NCBI GenBank assembly: GCA_022340485.1
Contig: JAJDNX010000083.1
Location: forward strand, 1 to 50,950
Direction of reading: 5' to 3'
Length of the DNA stretch: 50,950 nt
DNA from: Gammaproteobacteria bacterium
GTDB taxonomy: Bacteria; Pseudomonadota; Gammaproteobacteria; UBA9214
Shown here: positions 33,101 to 43,527 of the stretch, piece by piece
Layout of the letters: each line of letters opens with the position of its first letter
Position numbering within the stretch: position 1 is the stretch's first letter
Notes under the pieces: model-generated
Seen by the model: only the letters and a program-made list of their open reading frames with translations
The model's database searches: none
Told to the model about the DNA's origin: nothing
Made by a program: the position numbers and the translations under genes

Positions 33101-35182
33101 GTGAAGCGCGGAGACTTTATACACCTCCTCATTGTCGAGGAGAGCAGGCATGATGCAGAGTCCCTGGCAAATACCCTGCGCAACGAGGGGCATCAAATTC
33201 AGTTAATGCATGGCTCAACGCCTGAGGCAATCGAAGCCAACCTTAACGGCCAGCATCCGGACATTGTATTGTGTGGCAGCGGTGCTGACATCCCCTCACC
33301 CGATGAAGTCAATAAACTGCTCCGCAAGCATAAGTTAACCATACCGCTCATTGCCATTGCGGATCGGGCCGCCGAGGCCGATGTTGTCAGCGCACAAAAA
33401 TCCGGAATATCCAGCCTCATTTCCTATGACCACACTGACCATCTGCAACTGGCATTTAACAGGGAAGTCAATGTAGTTCGCCTGCAGCAGAGAATAAACG
33501 CGCTCGAGGAAGCCTTGCGTGGCAGTGAAAGCCGCTGTCATAGCCTGATAGAAAATTCAAGTGATGCGGTTGCGTACATCCATGACGGCATGCATGTCTA
33601 TGCAAACCGCCCCTATATGAACCTTTTTGCAATCGCAAGCCGTGAGGAAGTCGACGGCATCCCGATACTGGACATGGTCAGCATCGATCACCGCGACAGC
33701 TTCAAGGGATTCCTGAAAAGGTACCTTGAAGAACATGCAGAAGACAACATCCATGATATTGATTGCCTCAATCCCGCTGGCGAAATATTCCGCTGCAGCA
33801 TGGAACTGTCACCGGCATCCATGGATGGAGAACCCTGCACCCAGATCATCATTCGTGTCAATGCATCAAATGCGGAACTGGAGAAAAAGATTGAGACCTT
33901 ATCCCGGGTCGACTTACTGACGGGACTCAGTAATCGACAGCACTTCATGCTGTCACTCGAGCAACACATCAGCAAACAGGCAGCTACCAACGAACACTGT
34001 GCCCTGTTATGCATCACACTCGACAACTTCAAGGCAATTCGTGAAGAATATGGTATCGCTGCAAGTGATGTTGTCTTGTGCGAGATCGCGAAACTGCTTG
34101 AAAGCAGCTGTGGAGAAAATGACTGTCTGTCACGTTTTGGTGATTACAGTTTCACCATGCTGCATTATGACAGCGACCAGGAAAAAACACTGGGACTTGG
34201 TGAAACCCTGTTACACAAAATCTCCGGTCACCTGTCAGAGGTTAACGGTCACGCCATCACTACCACTGGCAGTATTGGCATCTGCAGGATCACCAACAAG
34301 TCAAATGATGCGCAGAAGGTAATCTCCTATGCCGAAATGGCATGCGATGTTGCTCGTTCATCTGGCGGCAACCGGCTGCATACCCACAACGCCATTGTGA
34401 ATGAACAGATGGGGCAAGAGAACGAGCAGCGCTGGGATGACATCGTCCGCATCACAATTGACGAAGAACGATTCTATCTGGCCTATCAGCCAATCGTCAG
34501 CCTGAAAGGCGATACCCAGCCGCGTTACGAGGTACTACTCAGAGTCGTTGATGAAGCCGGTCATATCATCCTGCCGGGACAATTTCTGTCAATTGCAGAG
34601 AAAACAGGTCTCGGTAGCGAGATCGACCACTGGGTCATTACATCTGCATTTCGGAAACTCGCCGAAATAAGAAAGGATAACAAGGACAGCACGTTCTTTA
34701 TCAAGCTTTCCGCATCAACACTGGTAGATGCCGAACTGCCCCTATGGATCAATAAACAGCTCAAGGAACATCAGCTGCAGAGTGACAGTGTCGTCTTTGA
34801 AATACCAGAGCGTGTCGCCATTGATGACCTGAAAAGCACAATGGCATTCGTAAAAAGCATGCAAAGCCTGAATTGCAGGATTGCTTTTGAACACTATGGA
34901 CACAGCGATCAACCGCAACTACTGAGGCACATACCAGCTGACATCCTGAAAATCGACGGCACCCTGATCAACGGACTGCCCGGTAACAAGGAGAACCAGA
35001 TAAAGATCAAGGCAATACTCGAGCTGGCAAAGGAATATGACAAACAGACGATCGCGGAATGTGTTGATGATGCTGGCAGCCTGGCGCAATTGTGGCAATA
35101 CGGAGTGGATTTCATTCAGGGTAACTTTGTACAGGAGCCCTGCAAGGAGCTCGAGTACGACTTTGAGGGCGAAATCGCATAA
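33101..35182 (+). CDS. fimX: FimX-like c-di-GMP receptor (degenerate REC-PAS-GGDEF-EAL)
   Basis: FimX controls type IV pilus assembly and twitching by binding c-di-GMP. The architecture and size (693 residues; P. aeruginosa FimX has 691) match: degenerate receiver (about 7-120), PAS (about 150-265, DAVAYIHDGMHVYANRPYMNLF), GGDEF-like and EAL-like domains. The cyclase motif is replaced by RFGDYSF (345-351). The EAL motif is EVL (477-479), exactly as in FimX. The metal-binding DDFG is EHYG, and AEGVET is AECVDD. Both enzymatic activities are therefore probably lost while ligand binding remains. GTG 33101 has GAGG at six bases and aligns with the FimX start; GTGs further upstream would add up to 18 residues. 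Confidence 0.9.
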   Translation: MKRGDFIHLLIVEESRHDAESLANTLRNEGHQIQLMHGSTPEAIEANLNGQHPDIVLCGSGADIPSPDEVNKLLRKHKLTIPLIAIADRAAEADVVSAQKSGISSLISYDHTDHLQLAFNREVNVVRLQQRINALEEALRGSESRCHSLIENSSDAVAYIHDGMHVYANRPYMNLFAIASREEVDGIPILDMVSIDHRDSFKGFLKRYLEEHAEDNIHDIDCLNPAGEIFRCSMELSPASMDGEPCTQIIIRVNASNAELEKKIETLSRVDLLTGLSNRQHFMLSLEQHISKQAATNEHCALLCITLDNFKAIREEYGIAASDVVLCEIAKLLESSCGENDCLSRFGDYSFTMLHYDSDQEKTLGLGETLLHKISGHLSEVNGHAITTTGSIGICRITNKSNDAQKVISYAEMACDVARSSGGNRLHTHNAIVNEQMGQENEQRWDDIVRITIDEERFYLAYQPIVSLKGDTQPRYEVLLRVVDEAGHIILPGQFLSIAEKTGLGSEIDHWVITSAFRKLAEIRKDNKDSTFFIKLSASTLVDAELPLWINKQLKEHQLQSDSVVFEIPERVAIDDLKSTMAFVKSMQSLNCRIAFEHYGHSDQPQLLRHIPADILKIDGTLINGLPGNKENQIKIKAILELAKEYDKQTIAECVDDAGSLAQLWQYGVDFIQGNFVQEPCKELEYDFEGEIA

Positions 35183-35269
35183 CCGGGACCGGCAGCAATG
35201 CAATACAGGCACACGTCCAGCAATCAGTTATTTTTCACCGGCAAGCGGACTCGCACACAATCGCCCGGG

Positions 35270-36487
35270 TTAGTCCAGTACCAGGGATACCAGTCCATCA
35301 GCAAGCTTCGGTTCAAACCAGGTCGATTTCGGTGGCATCACCTCACCGGCATCGGCGACCGCCATGAGGTCCTCCATGCGAGTTGCATACATGGAAAAGG
35401 CAACCGCCATTTCACCATTGTCAACCCGCTTCTCCAGCTCGGGGAGACCCCGGATACCACCAACGAAATCAATACGGGTATCACGACGCGGATCAATAAT
35501 ACCCAGAACCGGAGCCAGCAGGTGATCAGCAAGCAGACTGACATCCAGTCGCCCAACGGGATCGGATGGAATCAGTTCCGGATGGATCAGCAATCGATAC
35601 CACTGTCCGGCAAGATACATCCCGAAGTTCCCGGGCCCTTGCGGGTGCACGGCCACAGCGGATGGCATCAGCTGGAAACGTTCTCTCACGCGTACCAGAA
35701 AGGAATCAGCGGAATACCCGGCAAGGTCGCGGACAACACGGTTGTAGTCGAGGATCTGCATCTGCCGATGTGGAAATATTACCGTGAGGAACCAGCCTGC
35801 AGCTTCACTGCCAGGCCGGTTGGCAGCCACCCGGGATGCCGCGGCAGAACGGTGATGACCATCAGCGATATACAACGTCTTCATGGCATCAAATGCACTG
35901 CTGATCTGTTCAATCAGCGCCTGATCACGTATCACCCAGAGACAGTGTCCGACACCATCATCGGCCCGCAAATCGACATCCGGTTCACAGTCAGTCAGTG
36001 CCTCAAGCAGGGTGTCAACATCCGCCCGCGATTCGTAGGCCAGCAATACCGGCCCGGTTTGGGCATTCAGCGCCTCGATTTGATGTACCCGATCATCCTC
36101 CTTGTCCGGCCGGGTGAACTCATGCTTGCGAATGCGGTTACTGTCGTAGGCGGCAACCGACGCAGCCGCTACCAGCCCGGTTTGATGGTGCTCCCCCATT
36201 ACCAATCGGTAAATGTAATAACAGGGCTCGCTGTCCCGGACCAGTATTCCCTGTTGCAACATGTTCTGCAGATTAGTCGCCGCCCGCTCGTAGACCTCCG
36301 GAGCATGCGGGTCAGTGGCCTCGGGAAAATCAATCTCTGGCTTCGATATATGCAAAAAGCTCCATGGACGTCCGGCAGCACGCACCCGGGCCTCTGCAGT
36401 ACTGAGAACATCATAGGGGGGAGCAACAACATCCTCGGCATGACCCGCAACGGGTCGCAAGCCGGCAAAGGGACGAATCAGCGGCAT
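35270..36487 (-). CDS. DUF1015 family protein
   Basis: This is a cytoplasmic protein of about 405 residues in the DUF1015 family, whose function is unknown. The N-terminal signature is PLIRPFAGLRPVAGHAEDVVAPPYDVLS, and the central signature is LYIADGHHRSAAASRV. Other conserved segments are YYIYRLVMGEHHQTGLV, RIRKHEFTRPDKEDDRV, and near the end VGGIRGLPELEKRVD and MPPKSTWFEPKLADGLV. Homologues often lie near serine biosynthesis genes, but none is present here. A TTG lies two codons ahead; the ATG at 36487 is preferred. It is divergent from the adenylate cyclase gene. Confidence 0.9.
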   Translation of the reverse strand: MPLIRPFAGLRPVAGHAEDVVAPPYDVLSTAEARVRAAGRPWSFLHISKPEIDFPEATDPHAPEVYERAATNLQNMLQQGILVRDSEPCYYIYRLVMGEHHQTGLVAAASVAAYDSNRIRKHEFTRPDKEDDRVHQIEALNAQTGPVLLAYESRADVDTLLEALTDCEPDVDLRADDGVGHCLWVIRDQALIEQISSAFDAMKTLYIADGHHRSAAASRVAANRPGSEAAGWFLTVIFPHRQMQILDYNRVVRDLAGYSADSFLVRVRERFQLMPSAVAVHPQGPGNFGMYLAGQWYRLLIHPELIPSDPVGRLDVSLLADHLLAPVLGIIDPRRDTRIDFVGGIRGLPELEKRVDNGEMAVAFSMYATRMEDLMAVADAGEVMPPKSTWFEPKLADGLVSLVLD

Positions 36488-36579
36488 GGGCAATTCACTC
36501 AGTCTATTTGGTCAAATGAAAGCGAATTGTACACAGACATGAGCCTGGCTGCGATTGACTTTACAAAGGGGCCGCGATC

Positions 36580-38205
36580 ATGAGCCAGCAGGCACCCAAC
36601 AACCGGGAGGATTGCACGCCAGCTGCCGCAGCAAGCACCATCAGCCGCTCGAAGTCAATGACGGTTATAGCCAACCGGACCCGGCTGCAGCAACTGGATG
36701 CCCGGATAAATGCGGGCTATACACGACTGCATGATCGACTGCAAAGCATGCCGTTGGCATACAAGTTATCGTTTTTTATTACTGTACTGGTTGTAAGCTG
36801 CATGACCCTGCTTGGCGTAATCCTTATACAGCAGCAAACCAGTCAACTGCAGGACCAGATCAGCGAGCAGGGACATACCCTGGCGCAACTGATGGCTGAA
36901 TCTGCAAAAGAACCACTGCTTGCAGATGACGCACGCGCACTCGACGCCATCACCAGCGGCTTTTCGAACAATGGCAGCGTACTGGGAACAGCCATTGCCA
37001 ACCTTGACGGCGAAATTATCTCCCGCGCCGGTATACTGCACGAGGAAAACAACCTGTTAACCCGCAACGCCATACAAAAGATCATCAAAGGCTCCGCTGA
37101 CTCGAGCATCTGGGAGTGGCAACCGTTAATGGGCATAGAGCGCCAAACGGTCATGTCATTCATTCGGCCGGTTGTCTTTCAGAACGTGACAGCCGGGTAT
37201 GCCCTGGTGACGTTCAGTCAGTCCGGAATGACACAATCGACACGTCGCGCCGTACAGACCATTGGTGGTGCAACCCTGATGATAATTACCCTGAGTATCG
37301 GCATGGCCTTCGCCATGGGCCGTCGTATCACTCAACCTATCGATAAGCTGGTGGAAGCCAGTCGAGCAATCGGCAATGGAGAATACACCTTCAGGTTCAA
37401 GGAAAGGCGTAAGGACGAGCTGGGACTGTTGATGCAGGCATTCAATGAAATGGCGCAGGGCATGCTGGAAAAAACACAAGTCAAGAGTGCCTTGTCCCGC
37501 TATGTATCGCCCGGTGTTGCCCGGGAAATTCTCTCTAACCTAGGTAACGTGGCCCTGAGCGGGAAACGCATCGAGGGCAGTGTTTTGTTTGCGGACATCT
37601 CAGGCTTCACAAGAATATCGGAAGAAACTCAGGCTGAAGAACTGGTAAGTATGCTGAACCGCTATTTCAGCCTCATTACCCGTGCCTGCGAGGTAAATTT
37701 TGGCATTGTCGACAAATACATGGGTGACGGGGTGATGCTGGTCTTCGGGGCACCGGAGGATGATCGGGATCACGCCTTTCATGCCGTCTGCTGTGCGCTG
37801 CTGATACAGAAACTGACTGCCCATGAAAATAGCCAGCGTGAAGCTGCCGGACTATTTCCCGTGCAGTTCAGGATCGGCATCAATACCGGCAGTATGCTTG
37901 CCGGCAACATGGGGTCAAGTGAGCGCATGGAGTATACCGTTGTTGGCGACACTGTTAACCTTGCTTCCCGCCTGTGCGGAATAACAAACAGCAGTGAAAT
38001 TGTTATTTCCAGGGAAATGTATGCGCGCGAGGACATTTCTGGACGGGTCCTCGCAGGGGAATATCAATCGATACGACTCAGGGGTATCAGCCAGCCGGTC
38101 AGCACCTACCGTGTGGAATGCCTCACTGCAGACTATCAGGAAATTGTCGATACCCAGTTTGAAAAAATCCTAAGTAGCGAAAATGCGAGAGACTGTAATG
38201 CCTAA
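36580..38205 (+). CDS. Membrane-bound class III adenylate cyclase with HAMP domain
   Basis: This 541-residue enzyme should make cAMP from ATP in response to a periplasmic or membrane signal. Transmembrane helices lie at about 62-85 (LSFFITVLVVSCMTLLGVILI) and 220-245. Between them is a sensor of about 135 residues. A HAMP domain (about 245-298) joins the cyclase domain (about 320-510). Metal-binding aspartates are in VLFADISGFTRIS and DKYMGDGVMLVFG, and the transition-state Asn/Arg pair is in VGDTVNLASRL. The lysine of DKYMGD and aspartate of VVGDTVN indicate ATP rather than GTP. Its stop overlaps the start of the lipoprotein gene. Confidence 0.92.
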   Translation: MSQQAPNNREDCTPAAAASTISRSKSMTVIANRTRLQQLDARINAGYTRLHDRLQSMPLAYKLSFFITVLVVSCMTLLGVILIQQQTSQLQDQISEQGHTLAQLMAESAKEPLLADDARALDAITSGFSNNGSVLGTAIANLDGEIISRAGILHEENNLLTRNAIQKIIKGSADSSIWEWQPLMGIERQTVMSFIRPVVFQNVTAGYALVTFSQSGMTQSTRRAVQTIGGATLMIITLSIGMAFAMGRRITQPIDKLVEASRAIGNGEYTFRFKERRKDELGLLMQAFNEMAQGMLEKTQVKSALSRYVSPGVAREILSNLGNVALSGKRIEGSVLFADISGFTRISEETQAEELVSMLNRYFSLITRACEVNFGIVDKYMGDGVMLVFGAPEDDRDHAFHAVCCALLIQKLTAHENSQREAAGLFPVQFRIGINTGSMLAGNMGSSERMEYTVVGDTVNLASRLCGITNSSEIVISREMYAREDISGRVLAGEYQSIRLRGISQPVSTYRVECLTADYQEIVDTQFEKILSSENARDCNA

Positions 38206-39283
38206 ACTAACGGGGCTGCTGGTTGCAGTTTTATTGCCGGTGATCGCCAGCTGCTCGCAGATGGATCCAATACGCCTCGGACAGGACCGGCCGGAGGATC
38301 TGCAGCCGTTAATCAAGCAGCACGAATATGCGCGCGCGCGACAGCTTACAGGCAAATATCCTTCCCTGGACACAGTGGAAATCCAGGCTTGGATCACCAG
38401 CGAAGAATCAGAATACGAGTCCGTCGTGTTTTCCGATGCCCGCGCACTGGAGGAGAACAACGACTTGCTGGGTGCCGTACAATTACTTTCAGATGCCCTG
38501 CAGAAACTTCCGCACAGCACCCTGCTGCGGGAACTGCGCAGCACCATCGAGCAAGCGCGCGTAGAACAGTTAAACATCAATGAACGTGAACAACTCTTGT
38601 CGCGCGCCAATTTCATGATTGAGCAACAGAAACTCTACCAGCAAAAGATAAACCTGGAAGCGCCCAGTCTTGCACAACGCTGGGAACAGAATCGCAATGA
38701 CAAGGAGTCCCGGGAACTTTCCGCAAAATTGTTTGAACACGGCCAACATGCAATGCAGACCGGCAGTCTGGATATCGCAGAGAACTGTCTGCAACTTTCC
38801 GCAGCGCTGAACCATTCTCCAGAGTCCGATGCCCTGTTGTCGGAAATCAGGTCCGTGAAAGAGTCGCGGAAAAAGGTTGAGCAGAAACAGGCAACCCTTA
38901 AAAGGGAACAGAAGCAGCAAAAGGTCAAGCAGAAACAGGATAACAAAACCAAGGTGCTGGTTGAAGAAACACAACAGGCACTTGCCAGGGAAGATTTGCA
39001 GGTTGCACGAGCAGCATTTGTACAGATTCCGCCGTCTGAGCGGCAACAAAAGGAAGTTGCTGCGATCCAGGATGATTTAAAAAAGGCTGTTGGCACACAT
39101 GTTAAGGAGCTGATTATCGCCGGGGATGCACAGTACCGCTCGGACAATGTTATCGGTGCCATCCGGACATGGACCGAGGGACTTTCTCTGGATCCCGACA
39201 ATCCGGAATTACGGGAACGTGTCGAGCGCGCCAACAGGGTACTGGCACGCCTGGAAGAATTAAGGCGCCGGCAGGGAATGTAA
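38198..39283 (+). CDS. TPR-containing lipoprotein with coiled-coil segment
   Basis: This 361-residue lipoprotein has a signal sequence LTGLLVAVLLPVIASC, with lipobox VIASC and lipidation at about Cys19. The mature part contains TPR-like helices (ALEENNDLLGAVQLLSDALQ, AMQTGSLDIAENCLQLSAAL, DNVIGAIRTWTEGLSLDPDN). A Lys/Gln-rich stretch near residues 225-255 (KKVEQKQATLKREQKQQKVK) suggests a coiled coil. Function is unknown. It overlaps the cyclase gene by eight bases and is likely translationally coupled. It could be an envelope partner sensing for the cyclase, which is inference only. An ATG five codons earlier (38183) is possible. Confidence 0.8.
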   Translation: MPKLTGLLVAVLLPVIASCSQMDPIRLGQDRPEDLQPLIKQHEYARARQLTGKYPSLDTVEIQAWITSEESEYESVVFSDARALEENNDLLGAVQLLSDALQKLPHSTLLRELRSTIEQARVEQLNINEREQLLSRANFMIEQQKLYQQKINLEAPSLAQRWEQNRNDKESRELSAKLFEHGQHAMQTGSLDIAENCLQLSAALNHSPESDALLSEIRSVKESRKKVEQKQATLKREQKQQKVKQKQDNKTKVLVEETQQALAREDLQVARAAFVQIPPSERQQKEVAAIQDDLKKAVGTHVKELIIAGDAQYRSDNVIGAIRTWTEGLSLDPDNPELRERVERANRVLARLEELRRRQGM

Positions 39284-39301
39284 AGATATACCGACCCGCA
39301 G

Positions 39302-41554
39302 TTACTTCATCTCTACACGTATCCGTTCCACCTTCTGGTAGCCACGCGGTAACTTGCGTCCCCGTCGACCACGTTCACCGGCGAACTCGTCCACTTCCGC
39401 TGCTTTCATGGTCTTGTACTTCTTGCCGGCATAGACAGTCAGCTTTTCTCCATCCTGTATACAGTCAATTGCGGCAACAAACTCTTCACGACTCTTCAGT
39501 TTCGCCGACGGAATATTGATGATCCGGTTACCTTTGCCACGACTCATTTGCGGCAACTCGGCCACCGGTATCACCAGCATGTAACCCTCGGATGAGACAG
39601 CAACAATCCAATCATCCTGCAACGACCTAACCGGCACCGGCGGCAGCACCTGTGCGCCTTTAGGTACCGACAGGGTTGCCTTGCCCGCCTTGTTACGCGT
39701 GTACATATCGCCCAGCCTGGCAACAAATCCATACCCCGAATCAGTGGCGAGCAAATACAGTTGTTCAGGGCCACCCGCCATGACACCGACGAAACGCGCC
39801 CCGTCTGACGGTTTAAGACGCCCACTCAAGGGCTCACCCTGCCCTCGCGCCGTTGGCAGAGAATGCGCCGGCAGCGCATAGGTCTTGCCGGAAGAATCGA
39901 TGAAGACCGCCAGTTGATTGCTGCGCCCGCGTGCAACGGCTGCAAATTCATCACCCGACTTGTAACTCATTTCAACAGGATCGATCTCGTGTCCCCTGGC
40001 GACACGTACCCAGCCATTTTTCGACAGCACGATTGTGACCGGTTCACTGGGTATCAGAGCGGTTTCATCCAGCGCCTGTGCGGGCGCGCGGTCAACCAGC
40101 CGCGAACGTCTGGCATCACCATATTTTTCTGCATCCGCCTGGATCTCTTTTTTGATGAGTGTCTTCAAACGCGCCTTGGAGGCCAGCGTCTGTTGCAGCG
40201 CATCACGTTCCCTGACAAGCTCATCCTGCTCACCCTTGATTTTCATCTCCTCAAGACGCGCCAGCTGCCGCAGGCGGGTATCGAGAATGTAGTCAGCCTG
40301 CAATTCGGTCAAGTCAAAGCGCTTGATCAATGCCGCCTTCGGTTTGTCTTCCGTTCGTATGATACGTATGACTTCATCCAGATTGAGGTAGGCAACCAAC
40401 AGGCCTTCGAGCAGGTGCAAGCGGCTGTTGACCTTGCCCAGCCGGTATTCCAGGCGGCGCCGTACCGTATCCGTCCTGAACTCGAGCCACTCCTTCAGGA
40501 TGGCAAGCAAATCCTTGACGCGCGGGCGCCCATCCAGGCCAATCATGTTGAAGTTAATGCGTGCACTGCGTTCCAGATCAGTGCAGGAAAACAGGTGCGA
40601 CATCAATGCCTCGATATCGATACGATTGGATCGTGGCACGATGACCAGGCGCGTCGGGTTCTCATGATCGGACTCATCACGCAAGTCCTCGACCATTGGT
40701 AGCTTCTTCGCCACCATTTGCGCGGCGACCTGCTCCAGCACCTTGCCGCCGGAGGCTTGGTACGGCAAGGCCGTAACCACAATCTCGCCATTCTCCACTT
40801 CATAGCAGGCGCGCATGCGTACACTGCCATGGCCTGTTCTGTAGGCCTCTATTAATTCAGCCCGCGGTGTAATGATCTCTGCACCGGTGGGAAAATCGGG
40901 GCCCTGGATGATCTCGCATAACTCTTCGACAGTGGTCCTCGGTTTCTCCAGCAACAACACCGCTGCCTCTGCCACTTCTACAAGGTTATGCGGCGGAATA
41001 TCGGTGGCCATACCGACGGCTATACCGGTAGCACCGTTGAGCAACACATTCGGCAGTCGTGCCGGTAACAGCACCGGCTCATCCAGGGTGCCATCGAAGT
41101 TTGCGGTCCAGTCAACCGTACCCTGCCCCAACTCGGTGAGTAACACCTCGGCATAGTGTGCCAGACGGGCCTCGGTATAGCGCATTGCGGCAAAGGATTT
41201 CGGATCATCCGGCGAGCCCCAGTTACCCTGTCCGTCAATCAAGGGATAGCGATAGGTAAAGGGCTGCGCCATGTGCACCATGGCTTCGTAGCAGGCACTG
41301 TCTCCGTGGGGATGGAATTTACCAAGCACATCACCCACCGTGCGGGCGGATTTCTTGTACTTGGCCGTAGCCTGCAGACCAAGCTCCGACATCGCATAGA
41401 CAATGCGGCGTTGTACCGGTTTCAGACCGTCACCAATATGCGGCAGTGCACGGTCGAGGATCACATACATGGAGTAATCCAGGTATGCCTTCTCTGTAAA
41501 GGTCTTCAGTGGCAGCTGTTCGATGCCTTCGTAGTCGAGCTCGATGGTTTCCAT
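39302..41554 (-). CDS. parC: DNA topoisomerase IV subunit A
   Basis: ParC is the DNA-cleaving subunit of topoisomerase IV, which unlinks daughter chromosomes. It has 750 residues, the usual ParC length. The catalytic tyrosine is Tyr126 in [10 protein letters not shown]. The quinolone-resistance region reads [14 protein letters not shown] with Ser86 and Glu90 in the drug-sensitive state. The C-terminal beta-pinwheel is shorter than in GyrA and lacks a GyrA box, which supports ParC over GyrA. It follows parE after 47 bases and ends 18 bases from the convergent lipoprotein gene. Confidence 0.97.
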   Translation of the reverse strand: METIELDYEGIEQLPLKTFTEKAYLDYSMYVILDRALPHIGDGLKPVQRRIVYAMSELGLQATAKYKKSARTVGDVLGKFHPHGDSACYEAMVHMAQPFTYRYPLIDGQGNWGSPDDPKSFAAMRYTEARLAHYAEVLLTELGQGTVDWTANFDGTLDEPVLLPARLPNVLLNGATGIAVGMATDIPPHNLVEVAEAAVLLLEKPRTTVEELCEIIQGPDFPTGAEIITPRAELIEAYRTGHGSVRMRACYEVENGEIVVTALPYQASGGKVLEQVAAQMVAKKLPMVEDLRDESDHENPTRLVIVPRSNRIDIEALMSHLFSCTDLERSARINFNMIGLDGRPRVKDLLAILKEWLEFRTDTVRRRLEYRLGKVNSRLHLLEGLLVAYLNLDEVIRIIRTEDKPKAALIKRFDLTELQADYILDTRLRQLARLEEMKIKGEQDELVRERDALQQTLASKARLKTLIKKEIQADAEKYGDARRSRLVDRAPAQALDETALIPSEPVTIVLSKNGWVRVARGHEIDPVEMSYKSGDEFAAVARGRSNQLAVFIDSSGKTYALPAHSLPTARGQGEPLSGRLKPSDGARFVGVMAGGPEQLYLLATDSGYGFVARLGDMYTRNKAGKATLSVPKGAQVLPPVPVRSLQDDWIVAVSSEGYMLVIPVAELPQMSRGKGNRIINIPSAKLKSREEFVAAIDCIQDGEKLTVYAGKKYKTMKAAEVDEFAGERGRRGRKLPRGYQKVERIRVEMK

Positions 41555-41601
41555 ATAAGAATTATCTGCGAATTAACAATTGCATCCGTGATTCGGCTGT
41601 T

Positions 41602-43488
41602 TCACGCCTCTGCCAGATCGCCCTTGGACTCCAGCCAGTTGCGACGGTCATTGGCACGTTTACGGGCCAGTAACATATCCATGACCATGTGGGTATCGTC
41701 TTTTGAGTCGATGGTCAGCTGCACCAGACGCCGGGTCTCCGGAGCAATCGTGGTCTCACGCAGTTGCATCGGATTCATTTCGCCTAGTCCTTTGAAACGC
41801 TGCACAATCACCTTGCCCTTGATTTTCTCTGCGGCGATACGATCAAGTACACCCTGCTTCTCGAAATCATCCAGTGCATAAAAGACTTCCTTGCCGACAT
41901 CGATGCGGTACAAGGGTGGCATTGCCACGTACACATGGCCCGCTTCGACCAGTGCACGAAAATGCCGCAGGAACAGCGCACACAACAGGGTTGCGATATG
42001 CGCACCGTCAGAATCTGCGTCGGCAAGTATACAAATCTTGTTGTAGCGCAGGTTCTTGAGGTTGTTGGCACCGGGCTCGACCCCGATAGCGACCGAGATA
42101 TCATGCACCTCCTGGGAGGACAGCACCTCGGATGAATCCACCTCCCAGGTGTTAAGGATCTTGCCGCGTAGTGGCATGATGGCCTGAAAAATACGGTCAC
42201 GTGCCTGCTTGGCTGAGCCACCGGCAGAATCACCTTCCACCAGAAACAATTCGGAACGCTCGCTGTCGGTCGAGGTACAGTCAGCCAGTTTTCCGGGCAA
42301 AGCCGGCCCGGAGGTCACTTTTTTACGGACGACTTTCTTGCCTGCACGCTGACGTGTCTGTGCCTTCTCGATTGCCAGCGAGGCAATGCGTTCACCCGTT
42401 TCCGTATGATGATTCAGCCACAGACCGAACGCATCCTTGACCACGCCGGAGACAAACGCAGCACATTCACGAGATGACAGGCGTTCCTTGGTCTGCCCGC
42501 TAAACTGCGGGTCCAGCAACTTGACCGACAGGATATAACTGCAGTTATCCCAGACGTCTTCCGGGCTGAGCTTGACACCACGTGGCAGCAAATTCCGGAA
42601 TTCGCAAAACTCGCGTACCGCTTCTGTCAGCCCCATGCGCAGACCGTTAACATGTGTACCACCCTGCGCAGTTGGTATCAGGTTGACATAGCTCTCTGCC
42701 ACGGCTTCACCGCCCTCCGGCAGCCATGCCAGCGCCCACTCGGCCGTTTCGCTATTACCCGACATACGCCCTACAAACGGCTCTTCCGGCAGTATTGGCG
42801 TATTGCCGAGTTCACCGCCCAGGTAATCCCGCAAGCCGTCTGCATAACACCATTCCAGTTTCTCCCCGCTGGCCTCGTCTTCCATCGTCACCTGCAGCCC
42901 CGGGCACAACACCGCCTTGGCGCGCAGTACATGTTGCAAACGTGACAGGGAGTATCTTGCGGTGTCAAAATACTTGGGGTCCGGCCAGAAGCGTATGGTT
43001 GTGCCGGTATTCTGTTTCCCGACCTTGCCAATCTCTTCCAGCGCTGAGGCCTTCTCGCCATCCGCAAAGGCCATATTGTATTCCACGCCACCACGACGCA
43101 CCCACACTTCCAGGTGCTTTGACAGAGCATTGACAACCGACACACCAACCCCGTGCAGGCCACCTGAAAACTGATAGTTCTTGGATGAAAACTTGCCACC
43201 GGCATGCAGCCGCGTAAGAATCACCTCGACACCCGGAACACCCTCCTCCGGGTGTATATCCACCGGCATTCCACGGCCGTTGTCGCGAACTTCCAGTGAA
43301 CCATCCTTGTAGACCTTTACATCCAGACGTGTGGCATGTCCGGCAATCGCCTCGTCGACACTGTTGTCAATGACTTCCTGTGCAAGGTGATTGGGACGCG
43401 TGGTATCGGTGTACATGCCCGGTCGCTTGCGTACCGGGTCCAGACCGCTCAACACCTCGATGGCGGCGGCGTCGTATACTGCACTCAT
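41602..43488 (-). CDS. parE: DNA topoisomerase IV subunit B
   Basis: ParE provides the ATPase and Toprim domains of topoisomerase IV. The GHKL ATPase shows DNSVDEAIAGHATRLDV, DNGRGMPVD, and GGLHGVGVSVVNALS. The transducer domain is followed by the Toprim motif ELFLVEGDSAGGSAKQARDR and the acidic DADSDGAHI. The 628-residue length lacks the insert found in enterobacterial GyrB and agrees with ParE. It lies between the CNP1-like gene and parC, on the same strand. Confidence 0.97.
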   Translation of the reverse strand: MSAVYDAAAIEVLSGLDPVRKRPGMYTDTTRPNHLAQEVIDNSVDEAIAGHATRLDVKVYKDGSLEVRDNGRGMPVDIHPEEGVPGVEVILTRLHAGGKFSSKNYQFSGGLHGVGVSVVNALSKHLEVWVRRGGVEYNMAFADGEKASALEEIGKVGKQNTGTTIRFWPDPKYFDTARYSLSRLQHVLRAKAVLCPGLQVTMEDEASGEKLEWCYADGLRDYLGGELGNTPILPEEPFVGRMSGNSETAEWALAWLPEGGEAVAESYVNLIPTAQGGTHVNGLRMGLTEAVREFCEFRNLLPRGVKLSPEDVWDNCSYILSVKLLDPQFSGQTKERLSSRECAAFVSGVVKDAFGLWLNHHTETGERIASLAIEKAQTRQRAGKKVVRKKVTSGPALPGKLADCTSTDSERSELFLVEGDSAGGSAKQARDRIFQAIMPLRGKILNTWEVDSSEVLSSQEVHDISVAIGVEPGANNLKNLRYNKICILADADSDGAHIATLLCALFLRHFRALVEAGHVYVAMPPLYRIDVGKEVFYALDDFEKQGVLDRIAAEKIKGKVIVQRFKGLGEMNPMQLRETTIAPETRRLVQLTIDSKDDTHMVMDMLLARKRANDRRNWLESKGDLAEA

Positions 43489-43527
43489 ATTGTAAGAAAG
43501 TTGATTGTTGTGTGGAAACAGGGTTGC

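Noticed and set aside
35198-36583. Plus-strand open frame of about 460 codons opposite the DUF1015 gene
   Set aside because: It is antisense to a gene with clear family motifs and a plausible start; its composition (many Gln, His, Arg and Gly) is that of a mirror frame.
39863-40702. Plus-strand frame of 279 codons opposite parC
   Set aside because: It is antisense to parC, whose catalytic motifs are intact; no independent support.
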